A stretch of DNA of 62,123 nt from Verrucomicrobiota bacterium (GCA_021772615.1 JAJFLQ010000185.1:1-62123), one strand, 5' to 3'. Shown: positions 16,380 to 27,000, numbered from the stretch's first letter. Translations and numbers: made by a program. Notes: generated by a model not told the origin, from the sequence alone.

Positions 16380-18964
16380 CCGTGTCTTTGCGCAACCTCG
16401 CCACGGCGTTGGTCCAGCGATGGACGTGGTCAATGGCGTGGCGCGACACACGTACGATGCGATCGCGGCTGGCGCTGTACCTCGCGTCTGTCGTCGTCGG
16501 CGTAGCGGCGGTGGTGTCTCTCCTCTCCTTTGGTCGGACCATCACAACCGCCATACACGCCTCCGCGAGGCAACTGCTGGGCGCCGATCTGGTGGTCTGT
16601 GCACGCCGGCCGTTCACCACGCAGCTGAAAACGTTTCTTGCAGGGATACCGGGCGAATCGATCAATGAGGTCAGATTCTCGTCAATGGTTCTGTTTCCGC
16701 AAAGCGGCGGTACGCGTCTCGTACAGGTTCGCGCCTGGGATGGCGAGATGCCGTTTTACGGTCGCTTGGTGAGTTTCCCTGAAAATGCCGTCACCGCGTT
16801 GTCGCAAACGACCCCGCACGCACTCGTGGAGGAAGCGTTGCTGATCCAGTACGACGCGCATGTCGGCGATCAGGTAAAGATAGGAAACACGACATTCACG
16901 ATAGCAGGTCGGCTACAGAAACTTCCCGGTGAATCGGTGTTCATGTCTGACCTTGCGCCGCGCATCATTATATCGATGACACACGTAGAGGGAACCGGGC
17001 TGCTTCAGTTTGGCAGCATGGCATACTACCGCCGGTTTTTCCGCTATCCGAGCGGCTACGACAGCCGCGCGCTCACCGCGCGCCTGGAACGCTTCCGGGA
17101 CGACGAGGGCATCTGGTACGACACAGTGAAGACCAGGCAGAAGTCGCTGGGACGACGCCTTGAAAATCTCTTTCATTTCCTCAACCTCGTGGCCGTTGCG
17201 TCATTGGTCCTTGGCGGTATGGGCATAGCCGCCGCGATGCAGGTCTATATACGACAGAAATTGCCGGATGTCGCTGTCATCCGGTGTCTCGGCGGAAGCG
17301 TGGCACAGACATTTGGTGTGTACCTGCTGCAAACGATGTGCCTCGGGCTGATCGGCGGGATCTTCGGCACCGTAACAGGCGTGGCGATCCAGCACGCACT
17401 GCCGTATGTCGTTTCCGACCTTATTCCGCTCAAACTTGAAATCCGCATACAATGGCCGGTTGTGGCATTGGGCACTGTCATCGGGCTCGTTACCACGACG
17501 CTCGCTGCGTTGACGCCGCTGCTGGCGGTTCGTCGCGTATCGCCGCTAATGACGATCCGCGCAAACCTCGAGCCACCTACGACAAAAGACGGCGCGCGCA
17601 TCGTCGTCTACGCGGCGACGGCGGCGGCCGTCCTTATCTACTCCGTATTGACAGCAAAAACCTGGACCAGCGGCGTGGCCTACGCCTGCGCCATGTTTGG
17701 CGTCATTGCGACCCTGCGCCTGGTCGCCTGGATGGCATTGCGGTTGTTGAGATCGATGGTGCCGGATCGGTTGCCGTTCCCGTTGCGACAGGGCTTACGC
17801 AACCTGTATCGGCCCGGCAATCATTCGCAGATCCTGACGACTGTGCTTGGCGCCGGTACATTTCTCATCATGCTGCTGTACTTTTCGCAGGCGCAACTGC
17901 TGCATCAAGTGAAAAGTTCGGCCTTCGGCAATGGACCAAACATGATGCTGTACGGCATCCAACAGGATCAACTTGACGGCGTGCGTCGCATGCTCGATGA
18001 CCTTGGTATGCCCGTCATGCAGCATGCGCCGATCGTGACCATGAGGCTGCAGTCGATCAAGGGTGTCGACGTCGCCGAACTGCGCCGACACAACAAGGAT
18101 TTGGCGGCTCCTGAACGGATGCCGGCATGGGCGCTGAATCGGGAGTATCGCTCTACCTACCGACGCGACCTTGTTGAGTCGGAATCAATGCTTCGTGGTG
18201 AACTCACGACCGCTCACACTGATGATTCGAAAGCGGTATCGATTTCGATCGAACACGGAATCGCGAAAGACCTCCGCGTCGATATCGGCGACGAGATTGT
18301 ATTCGATGTCCAGGGCATACCGATAACAACGGTGATCGCCAGCGTCCGTCGCGTGGACTGGTATCGCATACAGCCCAATTTTTTCATGGTTTTTCCTCCG
18401 GGTGTACTCGAGGAAGCGCCCCAGTCTGAAGTCGTGGTGACACGAGCGGAGGACGCGGCGGCATCGGCCGCACTTCAACGGGCCGCCGTGCAGCAGTTCC
18501 CGAATATCTCGGCTATTGATCTTACGCTCGTCCTCGACACACTGACGTCCATGCTCGACAAGATCTCTCTGGCCATCGAGTTCATGGCTTCTTTCTGTGT
18601 TGCGACAGGTTTGCTCGTTCTGATCGCATCCATGAGTATCCATGGCGCTCAACGTACGCGAGAATCGGCGCTTCTAAGGGTGCTGGGTGCCTCAAAACAG
18701 CACATATCCGTTATTTTGACCACTGAATTTCTTTTCCTTGCCATCGTGTCTGCCAACGTCGGTATCGTCCTGGCCGCAATCGGCAGCTGGGCACTTGGCC
18801 GGTACGTCTTCGAGACACGGTTCTTTTTCGATGTTCCGGCAGTATTCATTGCCAATCTTATCGCCGTCGCCATCGTGCTGACCACCGGTTTCGTCGGCTC
18901 CCGGCATCTGTCGCGCCGGTCCGTCGTCGAGATCCTTCAGGACGACAGCGCTCACAGAGCCTGA
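16376..18964 (+). CDS. ybbP: FtsX-type ABC transporter permease (YbbP-like)
   Basis: An 862-residue protein with a first helix at about 30-50, a large periplasmic MacB-like domain, then a cluster of helices at about 270-420, a second periplasmic domain and a final three-helix FtsX block. The duplicated-permease layout is typical of YbbP (about 800 residues). The GTG start overlaps the ATPase stop. The pair probably extracts or moves a periplasmic lipid-type substrate, with TesA nearby acting on acyl groups; the substrate is not known for any member. Confidence 0.92.
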   Translation: MTVSLRNLATALVQRWTWSMAWRDTRTMRSRLALYLASVVVGVAAVVSLLSFGRTITTAIHASARQLLGADLVVCARRPFTTQLKTFLAGIPGESINEVRFSSMVLFPQSGGTRLVQVRAWDGEMPFYGRLVSFPENAVTALSQTTPHALVEEALLIQYDAHVGDQVKIGNTTFTIAGRLQKLPGESVFMSDLAPRIIISMTHVEGTGLLQFGSMAYYRRFFRYPSGYDSRALTARLERFRDDEGIWYDTVKTRQKSLGRRLENLFHFLNLVAVASLVLGGMGIAAAMQVYIRQKLPDVAVIRCLGGSVAQTFGVYLLQTMCLGLIGGIFGTVTGVAIQHALPYVVSDLIPLKLEIRIQWPVVALGTVIGLVTTTLAALTPLLAVRRVSPLMTIRANLEPPTTKDGARIVVYAATAAAVLIYSVLTAKTWTSGVAYACAMFGVIATLRLVAWMALRLLRSMVPDRLPFPLRQGLRNLYRPGNHSQILTTVLGAGTFLIMLLYFSQAQLLHQVKSSAFGNGPNMMLYGIQQDQLDGVRRMLDDLGMPVMQHAPIVTMRLQSIKGVDVAELRRHNKDLAAPERMPAWALNREYRSTYRRDLVESESMLRGELTTAHTDDSKAVSISIEHGIAKDLRVDIGDEIVFDVQGIPITTVIASVRRVDWYRIQPNFFMVFPPGVLEEAPQSEVVVTRAEDAAASAALQRAAVQQFPNISAIDLTLVLDTLTSMLDKISLAIEFMASFCVATGLLVLIASMSIHGAQRTRESALLRVLGASKQHISVILTTEFLFLAIVSANVGIVLAAIGSWALGRYVFETRFFFDVPAVFIANLIAVAIVLTTGFVGSRHLSRRSVVEILQDDSAHRA

Positions 18965-18980
18965 TTTTGAGATATCAAAA
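18965..18980. promoter_or_regulatory. Palindromic operator-like site 1
   Basis: TTTTGAGATATCAAAA begins just after the ybbP stop codon. It differs by one base from the perfect palindrome TTTTGATATATCAAAA located exactly 100 bases downstream. The pair precedes yceH and is probably recognised by one dimeric DNA-binding protein. An FNR box (TTGAT-N4-ATCAA) has a longer gap, so FNR itself is unlikely. Confidence 0.5.
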
Positions 18981-19064
18981 AACATTCCCCGAGTGACGCA
19001 AGATATTAACTAAACGTGCGTTTTGCAATATTCATAAGAAGCTGCAGTACGGATTTTTGTGTCT

Positions 19065-19080
19065 TTTTGATATATCAAAA
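19065..19080. promoter_or_regulatory. Palindromic operator-like site 2
   Basis: TTTTGATATATCAAAA is a perfect 16-bp palindrome (18 bp if one flanking T and A are counted), lying 108 bases before the yceH start codon. With site 1 it forms a 100-bp-spaced pair, which suits looping by a bivalent repressor or two-site occupancy of the yceH promoter region. The 18965-19187 spacer holds no gene. Confidence 0.55.
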
Positions 19081-19187
19081 ATAATGGACTTCAACTTGAG
19101 CATGGACGAAGGCACGATACATTAGGGCTGCGATATCCGTTGAAGTGGTCAGGCTGAATGCAGCAAATTGGGAAGGAGATACGGGGC

Positions 19188-19841
19188 ATGTCCGAGTTGA
19201 CGATGACGGAAGTCAGAATCATTGGTTGCCTGGTTGAAAAGGAATTCACTACGCCGGATCACTATCCGCTCACATTGAACGCGTTGACTCTCGCTTGCAA
19301 TCAGAAGTCGAATCGGGATCCTGTGTTGAGTCTTTCGCAGGAAGCCGTGGTGCGGGGTTTGGATTCGCTGCGTGAGAGGAAAGTGGTGTGGCAGTGCGCG
19401 TCGTCCGGGGGACGTGTGCCGAAGTATGAACATCAGTTCAACACAGTGTATGGCCTTGAGCGTGATCAGCTTGCGATGATAACCGTGTTGATGCTGCGCG
19501 GCCCACAGACACCTGGCGAGATTCGTACGCGCAGCGCCCGGCTTTACGAATTCACTGATCTCGACGAGGTTACTCGCGTAGCGCAGACGCTCATCGAGCG
19601 AGAAGCCGGAGCACTCGTCACGAGACTGCCGCGGCAGGTCGGCCGCAAGGAAGCACGATTCGCCCATCTCCTCAGCGGCGTGCCGGAAGTCGACGACTAT
19701 GTCGCAGCAGAGCCCGCAGTGATCGTGGTGCAGGAAGAAAACGCGCGCATTCAGCGTCTGGAAGAGGAGGTCGCAAGCCTACGGCAGGAGGTGGAAGGGC
19801 TGGCGTCGAAATTTGCAGGATTTGTTAAACAATTTGAATAA
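19188..19841 (+). CDS. yceH: YceH family protein (DUF480)
   Basis: A 217-residue protein of two winged-helix domains with the DUF480 pattern: VRIIGCLVEKEFTTPDHYPLTLNAL, ACNQKSNRDPV, RVPKYEHQF, RGPQTPGEIRTRS and LPRQVGRKEARFAHLL. A coiled-coil C-terminus (about 180-217) follows. Function is unknown across bacteria; the fold suggests DNA or protein binding. The ATG at 19188 is chosen because AGGAGA lies 8 bases upstream; the frame continues 10 codons further but without such a site. The upstream spacer carries a palindrome pair, so the gene may be tightly controlled, perhaps by itself. Confidence 0.94.
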   Translation: MSELTMTEVRIIGCLVEKEFTTPDHYPLTLNALTLACNQKSNRDPVLSLSQEAVVRGLDSLRERKVVWQCASSGGRVPKYEHQFNTVYGLERDQLAMITVLMLRGPQTPGEIRTRSARLYEFTDLDEVTRVAQTLIEREAGALVTRLPRQVGRKEARFAHLLSGVPEVDDYVAAEPAVIVVQEENARIQRLEEEVASLRQEVEGLASKFAGFVKQFE

Positions 19842-19856
19842 CACGGGAGGAAGTCC

Positions 19857-21947
19857 ATGGATATAACATTCAACAGTAAACGTCATCTGATGCCGATAGT
19901 CGCACTGCTGGCCATGCTGACAGCGGAAGCCGCGGATGTGCATCGTGAACTAGTAACGCCGATGTCCGAAAAACAGTGGTTGTTATTCGGTCACGGCGTA
20001 CAGGATTCGTCCATCAACGCCGGCATTGGCGAAGTCGTCATCGACGTGAACTGGCAGCAGGCTGCTTGGGGCGTGGGCGGCCTGATCGCATTCGACCAAC
20101 CGATCGATGGTCGCCGCGTTACGTCTCTCGTTGTCGAGGTTATGACGCTGAACGGTATGCCGACGCGGGTTGTGGCCGGCGTTGCGACCGCTGACGACGC
20201 CCACATGATCTTCCCGCATGACCGCGGATACGAGGTGACGTCAAGGATGCAGACGTTGACCTTTCCTTTCGCCGATTTTGTGCGCGACAAGCCGGAAGTC
20301 ACATCCCGTGACTTCGCGGTGTCCGACTGGCAGAAGGTCCAGCAAGTCAAGCTGTTGTTTCTCAAACCTGAATCAGATTCAGCAGGCGACGACCGCATCT
20401 TCATTCGTAATCCGATCCTCGTTATGACCGAAGACGCTGTGCCGAGAAAGGTTGCCGGGAGTGCCGTAAAAACTCAGGTGGCGTTGCCAAAGAAACCGAC
20501 ACAACCGGCGATCGCGAAACCAACTACGCCGAAGATACACGCTGCGCCCCTAACGGCGGCGCCCGTGGTCGCGCAGCCAACGAAACGGAACGCGCCATCG
20601 ACCACATATCTTGCGGCCGATGGCTGGGTACCGGCCGAAGGCAGCAACACCGCCGACATGGCAACCACATCGCAGCCGGCATCATCGACAAAGAACACGA
20701 CGTCGGCCACCACGTCGTTCGCGTCGACAGCGCGTGACGAGCCATACAGCGATCCCTACGAAGAACAAAGGGCACCACAATCACCAACGCCAACCGTCGA
20801 CTGGAATGAATGGCCGCTAATCACAGACGCTTATCTTGATGGCGAAATCGGAGATATTCGTTCGGCGCTCGTTGATCGCGGAATTACATTCGAAGGCGAC
20901 TATACCTTTGACTTGTCGAAAGAACTTGCCGGCGGTGTTAGAACGCACACCGCCGACCGCAGTCTGCTGAATCTGAAGCTGACGCTCGATCTTGCCGAAC
21001 TACTCGGCTGGGACAACGGCACGGTCTTTGTAAATTACCAGATTCTGGACGGCGAAAACGGCAACCAGGACACCGGAGACGTTCAGGTCTACTCAAACAT
21101 TGACAACCCGAAGGAGTACAGCCAGCTTTCGGAACTCTGGCTGGAGCGTTATGAACGTGACGGCACTGTACGGATAAGGGTGGGTAAGATGGATGCAAAC
21201 AGCGACTTTGCATACGTCGACAACGGTATGGAGTTCATCAATTCATCAATGGGTAACAGTCCGACAATCGTGGGCATGCCCACGTACCCGGATCCGGCTA
21301 CTGCGGTGAATGTTTTTCTGTATCCGAATGATCGTCACTACATTGGTGTGGGCATATACGACGGCGCGACACAGGAGGGCCTCCGCACCGGCAGCCGCGG
21401 TCCGAGAACATTTACCGGCGATCCCGCGGATCTGTTCTATATCGGAGAAACCGGCATGACCTGGAACGGTGCCGACTACGACCTTCCCGGGCGCCTGGCG
21501 CTAGGTATCTGGCATCACGACGGCACCTTTGCCCGCTTTGGGAGCGGGCGCGAATCCGGCACGACCGGATTTTATACGGTGCTGGAGCAAACACTGTGGC
21601 GGCTTGACGACGAACGTGCGCTGGACGGCTTTCTGCAATATGGCTACGCCGATGAAAATGTCAGTGCGGTGAACCATCATCTCGGTGCAGGCGTGGTAAT
21701 GGCGGCGCCGTTTTCAGCCCGACCGGACGATACGGCGGGACTGGGCGTTAGTTGGGTAGAATTCAGCGATGCCACCGGCGCCGGCTTCGGCGCGCCAGAC
21801 GAGACCGCCATAGAGGTATTCTACAAGGTCCAGCTGCGCTCACGCATCGCACTGAAGCCCGATTACCACTACATCGTCAACCCCGGCGGCAGTGGTGCGC
21901 TCGATGATGCATCCGTGTTTACCCTTCGTGTCGAAGTCAACTTTTGA
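19857..21947 (+). CDS. OprB-like carbohydrate porin with an extra N-terminal domain
   Basis: A signal peptide (cleavage near AEAADV) is followed by a beta-sandwich-like domain (about 30-190, ending FIRNPILVM), a Pro/Thr/Ala/Ser-rich linker (about 195-310), and an OprB-type beta-barrel (about 320-696). The barrel shows GITFEGDYTFDLSKELAGG, LTLDLAELLGWDNGTVFVNYQ, VGKMDANSDFAYVDNGMEFINSS and a terminal Phe as in outer-membrane barrels. OprB porins admit sugars. The N-terminal module is not usual and could bind glycan or peptidoglycan. GGAGGA lies 6 bases before the ATG, 15 bases after yceH, so the two may be co-transcribed. Confidence 0.88.
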   Translation: MDITFNSKRHLMPIVALLAMLTAEAADVHRELVTPMSEKQWLLFGHGVQDSSINAGIGEVVIDVNWQQAAWGVGGLIAFDQPIDGRRVTSLVVEVMTLNGMPTRVVAGVATADDAHMIFPHDRGYEVTSRMQTLTFPFADFVRDKPEVTSRDFAVSDWQKVQQVKLLFLKPESDSAGDDRIFIRNPILVMTEDAVPRKVAGSAVKTQVALPKKPTQPAIAKPTTPKIHAAPLTAAPVVAQPTKRNAPSTTYLAADGWVPAEGSNTADMATTSQPASSTKNTTSATTSFASTARDEPYSDPYEEQRAPQSPTPTVDWNEWPLITDAYLDGEIGDIRSALVDRGITFEGDYTFDLSKELAGGVRTHTADRSLLNLKLTLDLAELLGWDNGTVFVNYQILDGENGNQDTGDVQVYSNIDNPKEYSQLSELWLERYERDGTVRIRVGKMDANSDFAYVDNGMEFINSSMGNSPTIVGMPTYPDPATAVNVFLYPNDRHYIGVGIYDGATQEGLRTGSRGPRTFTGDPADLFYIGETGMTWNGADYDLPGRLALGIWHHDGTFARFGSGRESGTTGFYTVLEQTLWRLDDERALDGFLQYGYADENVSAVNHHLGAGVVMAAPFSARPDDTAGLGVSWVEFSDATGAGFGAPDETAIEVFYKVQLRSRIALKPDYHYIVNPGGSGALDDASVFTLRVEVNF

Positions 21948-22073
21948 TGTTGCCGACAGGCAAGGAATCACGGCCTCGTTCGGGAGACTTCCGCTTGATT
22001 CATTGCTCGATTTGATTTCTGGTCTTATTTGAAACGTGGGTATTGCGATCGGGATTTTTTCGAACGGTTCCAG

Positions 22074-22964
22074 CTAACTGCGAGGATGAAAGGCACGATG
22101 TATGGACATGATTCGCGATTGGTCGACGTGCGTATAGATCTGCGTGGTTACGATATCCGCGTGTCCCAGCATCTCCTGAATAATACGCAGGTCCGCACCG
22201 TTGGCAAGGAGATGGCTGGCAAAGGAATGACGCAACGTATGGGGCGATATCGACTTCCGTATTCCCGCAAGCCTTGCCCGCTCTTTCACAATCATCCAGA
22301 TTCGGGCCCGCGTGAGCGGGCGCCCGTTGCGCGAAAGAAAGACTTCCGGGTAATTGCCGGATTTCAACAACGCCGGGCGAACAGATTTCAGATATGACTT
22401 CAGGAGTTTGTGCGCGGCCCAGCCGAAGGGCACAATACGAGTCTTTTCGCCCTTGCCTGTGATACGCAACAGCGATTGTTCAAATTTGACCTCATCGGAT
22501 CGCAGTGACGTGAGTTCACTTACACGCAGGCCGCTGGCATACATCAATTCTATGATCGTGCGGTTTCGCTGCTGCAGAGGATCGTTGCCGCGATGGCGAA
22601 CGGAAAGCAACTTTCTCACCTCGGCCTCGCTCAAATGATCCGGCAGCAGACGCCACAAGCGCGGGCTATCCATGACCTCGGTGACATTTGTCTGCGTGAT
22701 TCGCTCTTGCAGCAGGTGCCGGAAGAAGACCTTTACAGTAACCAGTTTACGGGCAATCGACGACGACGCCAGACCATCGCCCTGCCCCGCGTCGAGGAAA
22801 TCCAGTATGTCATCGCGCCGGACCGTCTCCCACGTGCGAATACCGTGCTCGTCGAGAAACGCTGCGAACTGCAATAGATCGCTTTCATAGGCCGTCAGTG
22901 TGTTGTCAGCCAACCCCTTCTCGAGCCGGCCAAAGGCCAGAAATTCGACTATGTTGTGGTTCAT
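22074..22964 (-). CDS. xerD: Tyrosine recombinase XerD-like
   Basis: A 296-residue recombinase with an N-terminal SAM-like core-binding domain and a catalytic domain holding the full set of residues: Arg147 (GLRVSE), Lys171 (KGEKTR), His242 and Arg245 (HTLRHSFASH), His268 (MLGHAD) and Tyr277 (TQIYTH). It resolves chromosome dimers at dif with a partner; length and motifs fit XerD better than a phage integrase. The ATG overlaps the preceding glycosyltransferase stop by 4 bases (ATGA). No dif site or mobile element border is seen next to it. Confidence 0.93.
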   Translation of the reverse strand: MNHNIVEFLAFGRLEKGLADNTLTAYESDLLQFAAFLDEHGIRTWETVRRDDILDFLDAGQGDGLASSSIARKLVTVKVFFRHLLQERITQTNVTEVMDSPRLWRLLPDHLSEAEVRKLLSVRHRGNDPLQQRNRTIIELMYASGLRVSELTSLRSDEVKFEQSLLRITGKGEKTRIVPFGWAAHKLLKSYLKSVRPALLKSGNYPEVFLSRNGRPLTRARIWMIVKERARLAGIRKSISPHTLRHSFASHLLANGADLRIIQEMLGHADIVTTQIYTHVDQSRIMSIHRAFHPRS

Positions 22965-24031
22965 CGTTCTTCCGATGCTGTTTGGTATACGGCATACAAC
23001 TCTGCCATGAGTCTGTCGGGGTCGAACACAGCCGCAGGCGCGACAGATTGCGACGCAAGCGACCGCAATCCGGCAGCCGCTGCCACGACATCGCCGCAGT
23101 CGAAAAGCGGCCCGGGGTGCCAGTCTTCGATACCACCGGATGCCCATGCAATGACGGGTATTCCCAGGGACAGTGCCTCAAGCCCAACGATCCCGAATGG
23201 CTCCTGCCAGCGCGGTGTCATGATAACCGCGGCAGCGCGCCGGTACCAGCTTGCCAGTGCAGCACGATCGAGCCAGCCTGACACGTGAAAACCTAAATCC
23301 TCGATCCGTGTACGCTCCACGCCGGTGCCCGCAAATACAAGTGGCAGGGAAACCTCCGCACGCTGCCATATGTCGATCGCGTCGTATACGCCCTTACTCC
23401 GTACCAGCCGACCGACGAAGAGAACGCACGACGGCCTCGGAACCGGTGACGGACCGACATTGAGATCGTCCACAAAAGGTGGAACTACCGTGATCCGGCC
23501 GGCAGGGACTCCTGCAGCTATCAATTCGCGACGCATGTAGGTGGACAGCACGATCACGCGCATTTTCTGAATGGCGTCGAGCCGGCGGCGCGTGGTATCG
23601 AATATCCGTTCAAAGTACTGCGGATCAGTGAAACAACCGTCACATACGCCGCGGCACATTGGCGTCGAGCATACGGCGCCATCAAGTTTCCACTTCCCCA
23701 TACCGGGACAAAATGAGCGGTGGTCCTGTACTGTCGTCACCGCGTCATGCGCGGCCGCACATTCCAGGAGCATCGGATCGAGGACGTTGTGCACATGTAT
23801 GTGATCCGGTTGAAGGCGACCGATCAGACATTCGAGTCCGTCGGTGCCGGTGCAGCCGCCCGCCAGTTCCTGAAGGCAATATAGCGGGCAGCCGGCTTCC
23901 GCCGTGCCGTCCTGCCGACCGACGGCGAGGTACACCGCGTGCTCGGCGTGCTGTCGCTTGATAATCGAGAGCATGTGAATGTCGGCACCGCCGCGCCGGC
24001 TGAGCCGGTCGTTCAAATGGAGAATGCGCAC
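22961..24031 (-). CDS. Glycosyltransferase family 4 with cysteine cluster
   Basis: A 356-residue GT-B enzyme starting RILHLNDRLSRRGGADIH, with a nucleotide-sugar domain from LFVGRLVRSKGVYDA and the segment PFGIVGLEALSLGIPVIAWASGG. Residues around 115-145 contain five cysteines in the pattern FCPG, VCSTPMCRGVCDGCF, which is common in one GT4 subgroup and may bind metal. It starts with GTG two bases after the upstream kinase stop codon and overlaps xerD at its end. Sitting between a membrane Ser/Thr kinase and xerD, its glycan target is unclear. Confidence 0.88.
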   Translation of the reverse strand: MRILHLNDRLSRRGGADIHMLSIIKRQHAEHAVYLAVGRQDGTAEAGCPLYCLQELAGGCTGTDGLECLIGRLQPDHIHVHNVLDPMLLECAAAHDAVTTVQDHRSFCPGMGKWKLDGAVCSTPMCRGVCDGCFTDPQYFERIFDTTRRRLDAIQKMRVIVLSTYMRRELIAAGVPAGRITVVPPFVDDLNVGPSPVPRPSCVLFVGRLVRSKGVYDAIDIWQRAEVSLPLVFAGTGVERTRIEDLGFHVSGWLDRAALASWYRRAAAVIMTPRWQEPFGIVGLEALSLGIPVIAWASGGIEDWHPGPLFDCGDVVAAAAGLRSLASQSVAPAAVFDPDRLMAELYAVYQTASEER

Positions 24032-24033
24032 CG

Positions 24034-27000
24034 TCAGTTCTCAGGTTGGCCCGACCAATCGACGGAATCCCAGAATATGATATTGCCGGCAGCGTCACCG
24101 CTGTACACCATACGCCTCGCCGTGGCAGCGACGATGGCTGTAACGCCCGCACCGTGGCCATCGAGTGTGATCAACTCTTCCAGAGTCGCACGATCCCATA
24201 CACGCACGGCACGATCCAGTCCGCCACTGAAAATTCGTCGCCCGTCTGATGACAGCGCGACCACGGTCACCGCACCTCGATGACCGTGGTGGCTCATCGT
24301 AACCGCTTCAGCCATAAGGTCAACGACCGCTACATTGCCCGACGTTGTGCCAATGACAAGCGTGCCGCCATCGTCGCTCATGCATGCCGCCGTGCCGTTG
24401 CCGGGCGAAAACGGCACCGTGCGCAACACGGTGCCGGTCCGCGTGTTCCAGAGATATATGCCAGCGTGATCGACCGATGCCGCTTCCGCGTCACTGCCGA
24501 CAAAGAACGCAGCAATCACGGCATGCTCGTGGCCCGAGAACACGGCCAACTCGTGGCCGTTCACCGCGCTCCAGCTGCGCACCGTGCGATCGCGTGAGGC
24601 AGTCAGGATCATGCGTCCGGCCGGCCCGACGGCGACGGATGCAATCGTATCGCGATGACCGCGAAGCACGACGCGCTTCCGCTCGGACTTGAGTCGACGC
24701 ACACATGCCGAGGCCGCGCCATCGACTCCGACAAGATTCTGGCCGTCATCTGTAAATGCCAGCGCGGTCACCGCAGACTCGCTATCCGTGAATGACGTAG
24801 ATTGGCGTCCGGTGTCCGTATCGATGATCTGAATGCCACGATCATCCGTACCGACAGCGAGCATATGTCGATCATGACTGAGCGCCAGGGCCCGCACGGC
24901 GGAGCCGACATTGGTAACCGACTGCTGGTTCAAAAATCGATCGAGCGCCCATACGCGCAGGGTACCATCTTCACTCAGGCTTGCGACCTTGGTGCGGTCG
25001 CGATTGATCGAGGCGGACCGAAGCGCAGCACCGTTCACAGCGACCTGAATCTCCACCTCGCCGCTGCGCACATCCGACAACGCGATCAATGCGTCATCGC
25101 CGGCCGTAAGCACAGCGCTGCCGTCACGCGTGAACTCGACCGAGCGCACCGACGCTGTGTGAACAACAATCCGATTCAGCAACTCGCCATCGATTCCAGA
25201 CCATATGCGCACGTCGTGGTCGGTACCGGCGGCGGCAACATACCTGCCGTCATCGCTCACGGCTACGGCGTTTACGCGACTGACCGGACCGGTCATCGTC
25301 ATGAGGGGCACACCTGTATCGCATTCCCATACGAAGACGCGGCCGCCACGATCGCCCGTCACCACACGGTCCCCGTTGCGATACAATGCCAGTACGACAG
25401 CGGTATCGGAGCGCGACGAGAACGATCGGATCCGCCGACCTGTGCCGAGATGCCACACTGCAATGTCTCCACCCTCCAGCGACGTGGCGAGATACTGTCC
25501 GTTGGCGCTCACCGAAACGGTAGCCAGGCGATCCGTCGTCGCCCCCAGGAGACGGTGCAACTTCCCTGTGGCTACGTCCCAGACCTTGATCGCCAGCCCC
25601 TCCCCGATTGTGATCACCTTGCTGCCGTCGCGAGTCAGAGTAATATCGCTGAACGACGAATCGATATGATTTAGTTGTGCGGTCCGCTTGCCCGTATTGA
25701 TGTCTCGCAAGATCACAATCCCGTTCTCACGATCAACGATCTGTCCGTTGTTGGAAACAGACGGTAGTGCCGGCAAGTCGGGCGCCGGCCGATAGACGAA
25801 CTCTGCGCCGCGGCTCAGATATCGCAATCGCCCCCATTCCCAGTGCCGAAGGGACATTGGGCAGCGTTCCAACGCCGGCAACGCGACGTCGAAGCGGTGT
25901 TGCTGCATGCCGATGACCGCCAGCCGGAGACTTGAGACATAGGCATTGAATGCGGCGCGCTCCCCGGCACTGTCCGCGCGATCCTGGTTCAACACCGCGA
26001 TCTCCTTCTCCCGGTGCGCCCGATTCGCTGCGGCCACGGCATTGTCGACGATGGCGCGGTGACGTGCACGTTCACGCCGAATCTCGACGAATTGCCGGCT
26101 GATCAATGGTATCGCTGCCAGCAGTACGACCAGGGCCGCCGTCGCAATTATCAGCTCGCGTTTGCGCCTGGAACACGCGGCGAGCAGACGATCAAGGCTG
26201 CCGGTGCCTTCGGTCAACGTCATGTTGCCCATGAGATAACCGTTCAGGGCGTCGCGCAACGCGTCGACGGAGTCGAACCGGCCAGACTTATCCACCGACA
26301 TCGCCTTCATCACGATCGCCTCAAGTTCCGCGGCAACTGGCTCTTGGCGACTGCGCCGCCCCGGCGGCACAAAATTTCCATCAATAGTGTGCTGCACGAT
26401 CTCCGAGAAGTTCTCGCCTACAATCGGCGTTTTAAGCGTGAGTGTCATATAAACAATGGCGCCCAATGAAAAAACATCAGATTGCTGATCCACCTCGGCA
26501 ACGTTTCCGTCCGCCTGCTCCGGCGCCATAAAGCCGGGAGTACCTTTGATCGTGCCGTCTGCGGTAAACCTGCCGTAGTCGTACTTCGGCTGGTCCGGCT
26601 GGACATTGGGTGTACCCCCTTCTCCGTCATCGTAGTGGTCGCTTTCGGCAGTACGATCGCCGAGAATCGTCGCCAGCCCCCAGTCAAGCAGGAGCACCTC
26701 GCCAAACGCGCCGACCAGTATATTATGCGGCTTGAGATCCAGGTGCACGATGTTGCGCGAATGCGCAAACCCTACGCCGTCACAGACTTTGACTATAATG
26801 TCGAGCAGCACGGGCAAGGTGTAATACTCCAGGTACTCCGGCATCTTCATTCGCAGCTGATAAAGAATGTCCGCCAGCGATTCGCCCTGGATGAGCTTCA
26901 TGGTAAAATAGGGATCGCCGAGCGGCGAGGAGCCAATGTCATGCAGCGGCACGATATTCGGGTGCTCAAGACTGGCAAGGATGCGACTCTCGCGAATGAA

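Noticed and set aside
19065..19080. TTTTGATATATCAAAA as an FNR/CRP-type box
   Set aside because: The TTGAT and ATCAA halves are separated by 2 bases, not the 4 of FNR boxes, so the protein must differ.
22074..22964. XerD-like gene as an integrase of a genomic island
   Set aside because: Its length and motifs fit housekeeping XerD, no attachment-site repeats or phage genes are nearby, and the closest tRNA is far away.
24802..25674. Long plus-strand open frame opposite the WD40 region
   Set aside because: Antisense shadow of repeated WD40 codons; no domain or start signal.
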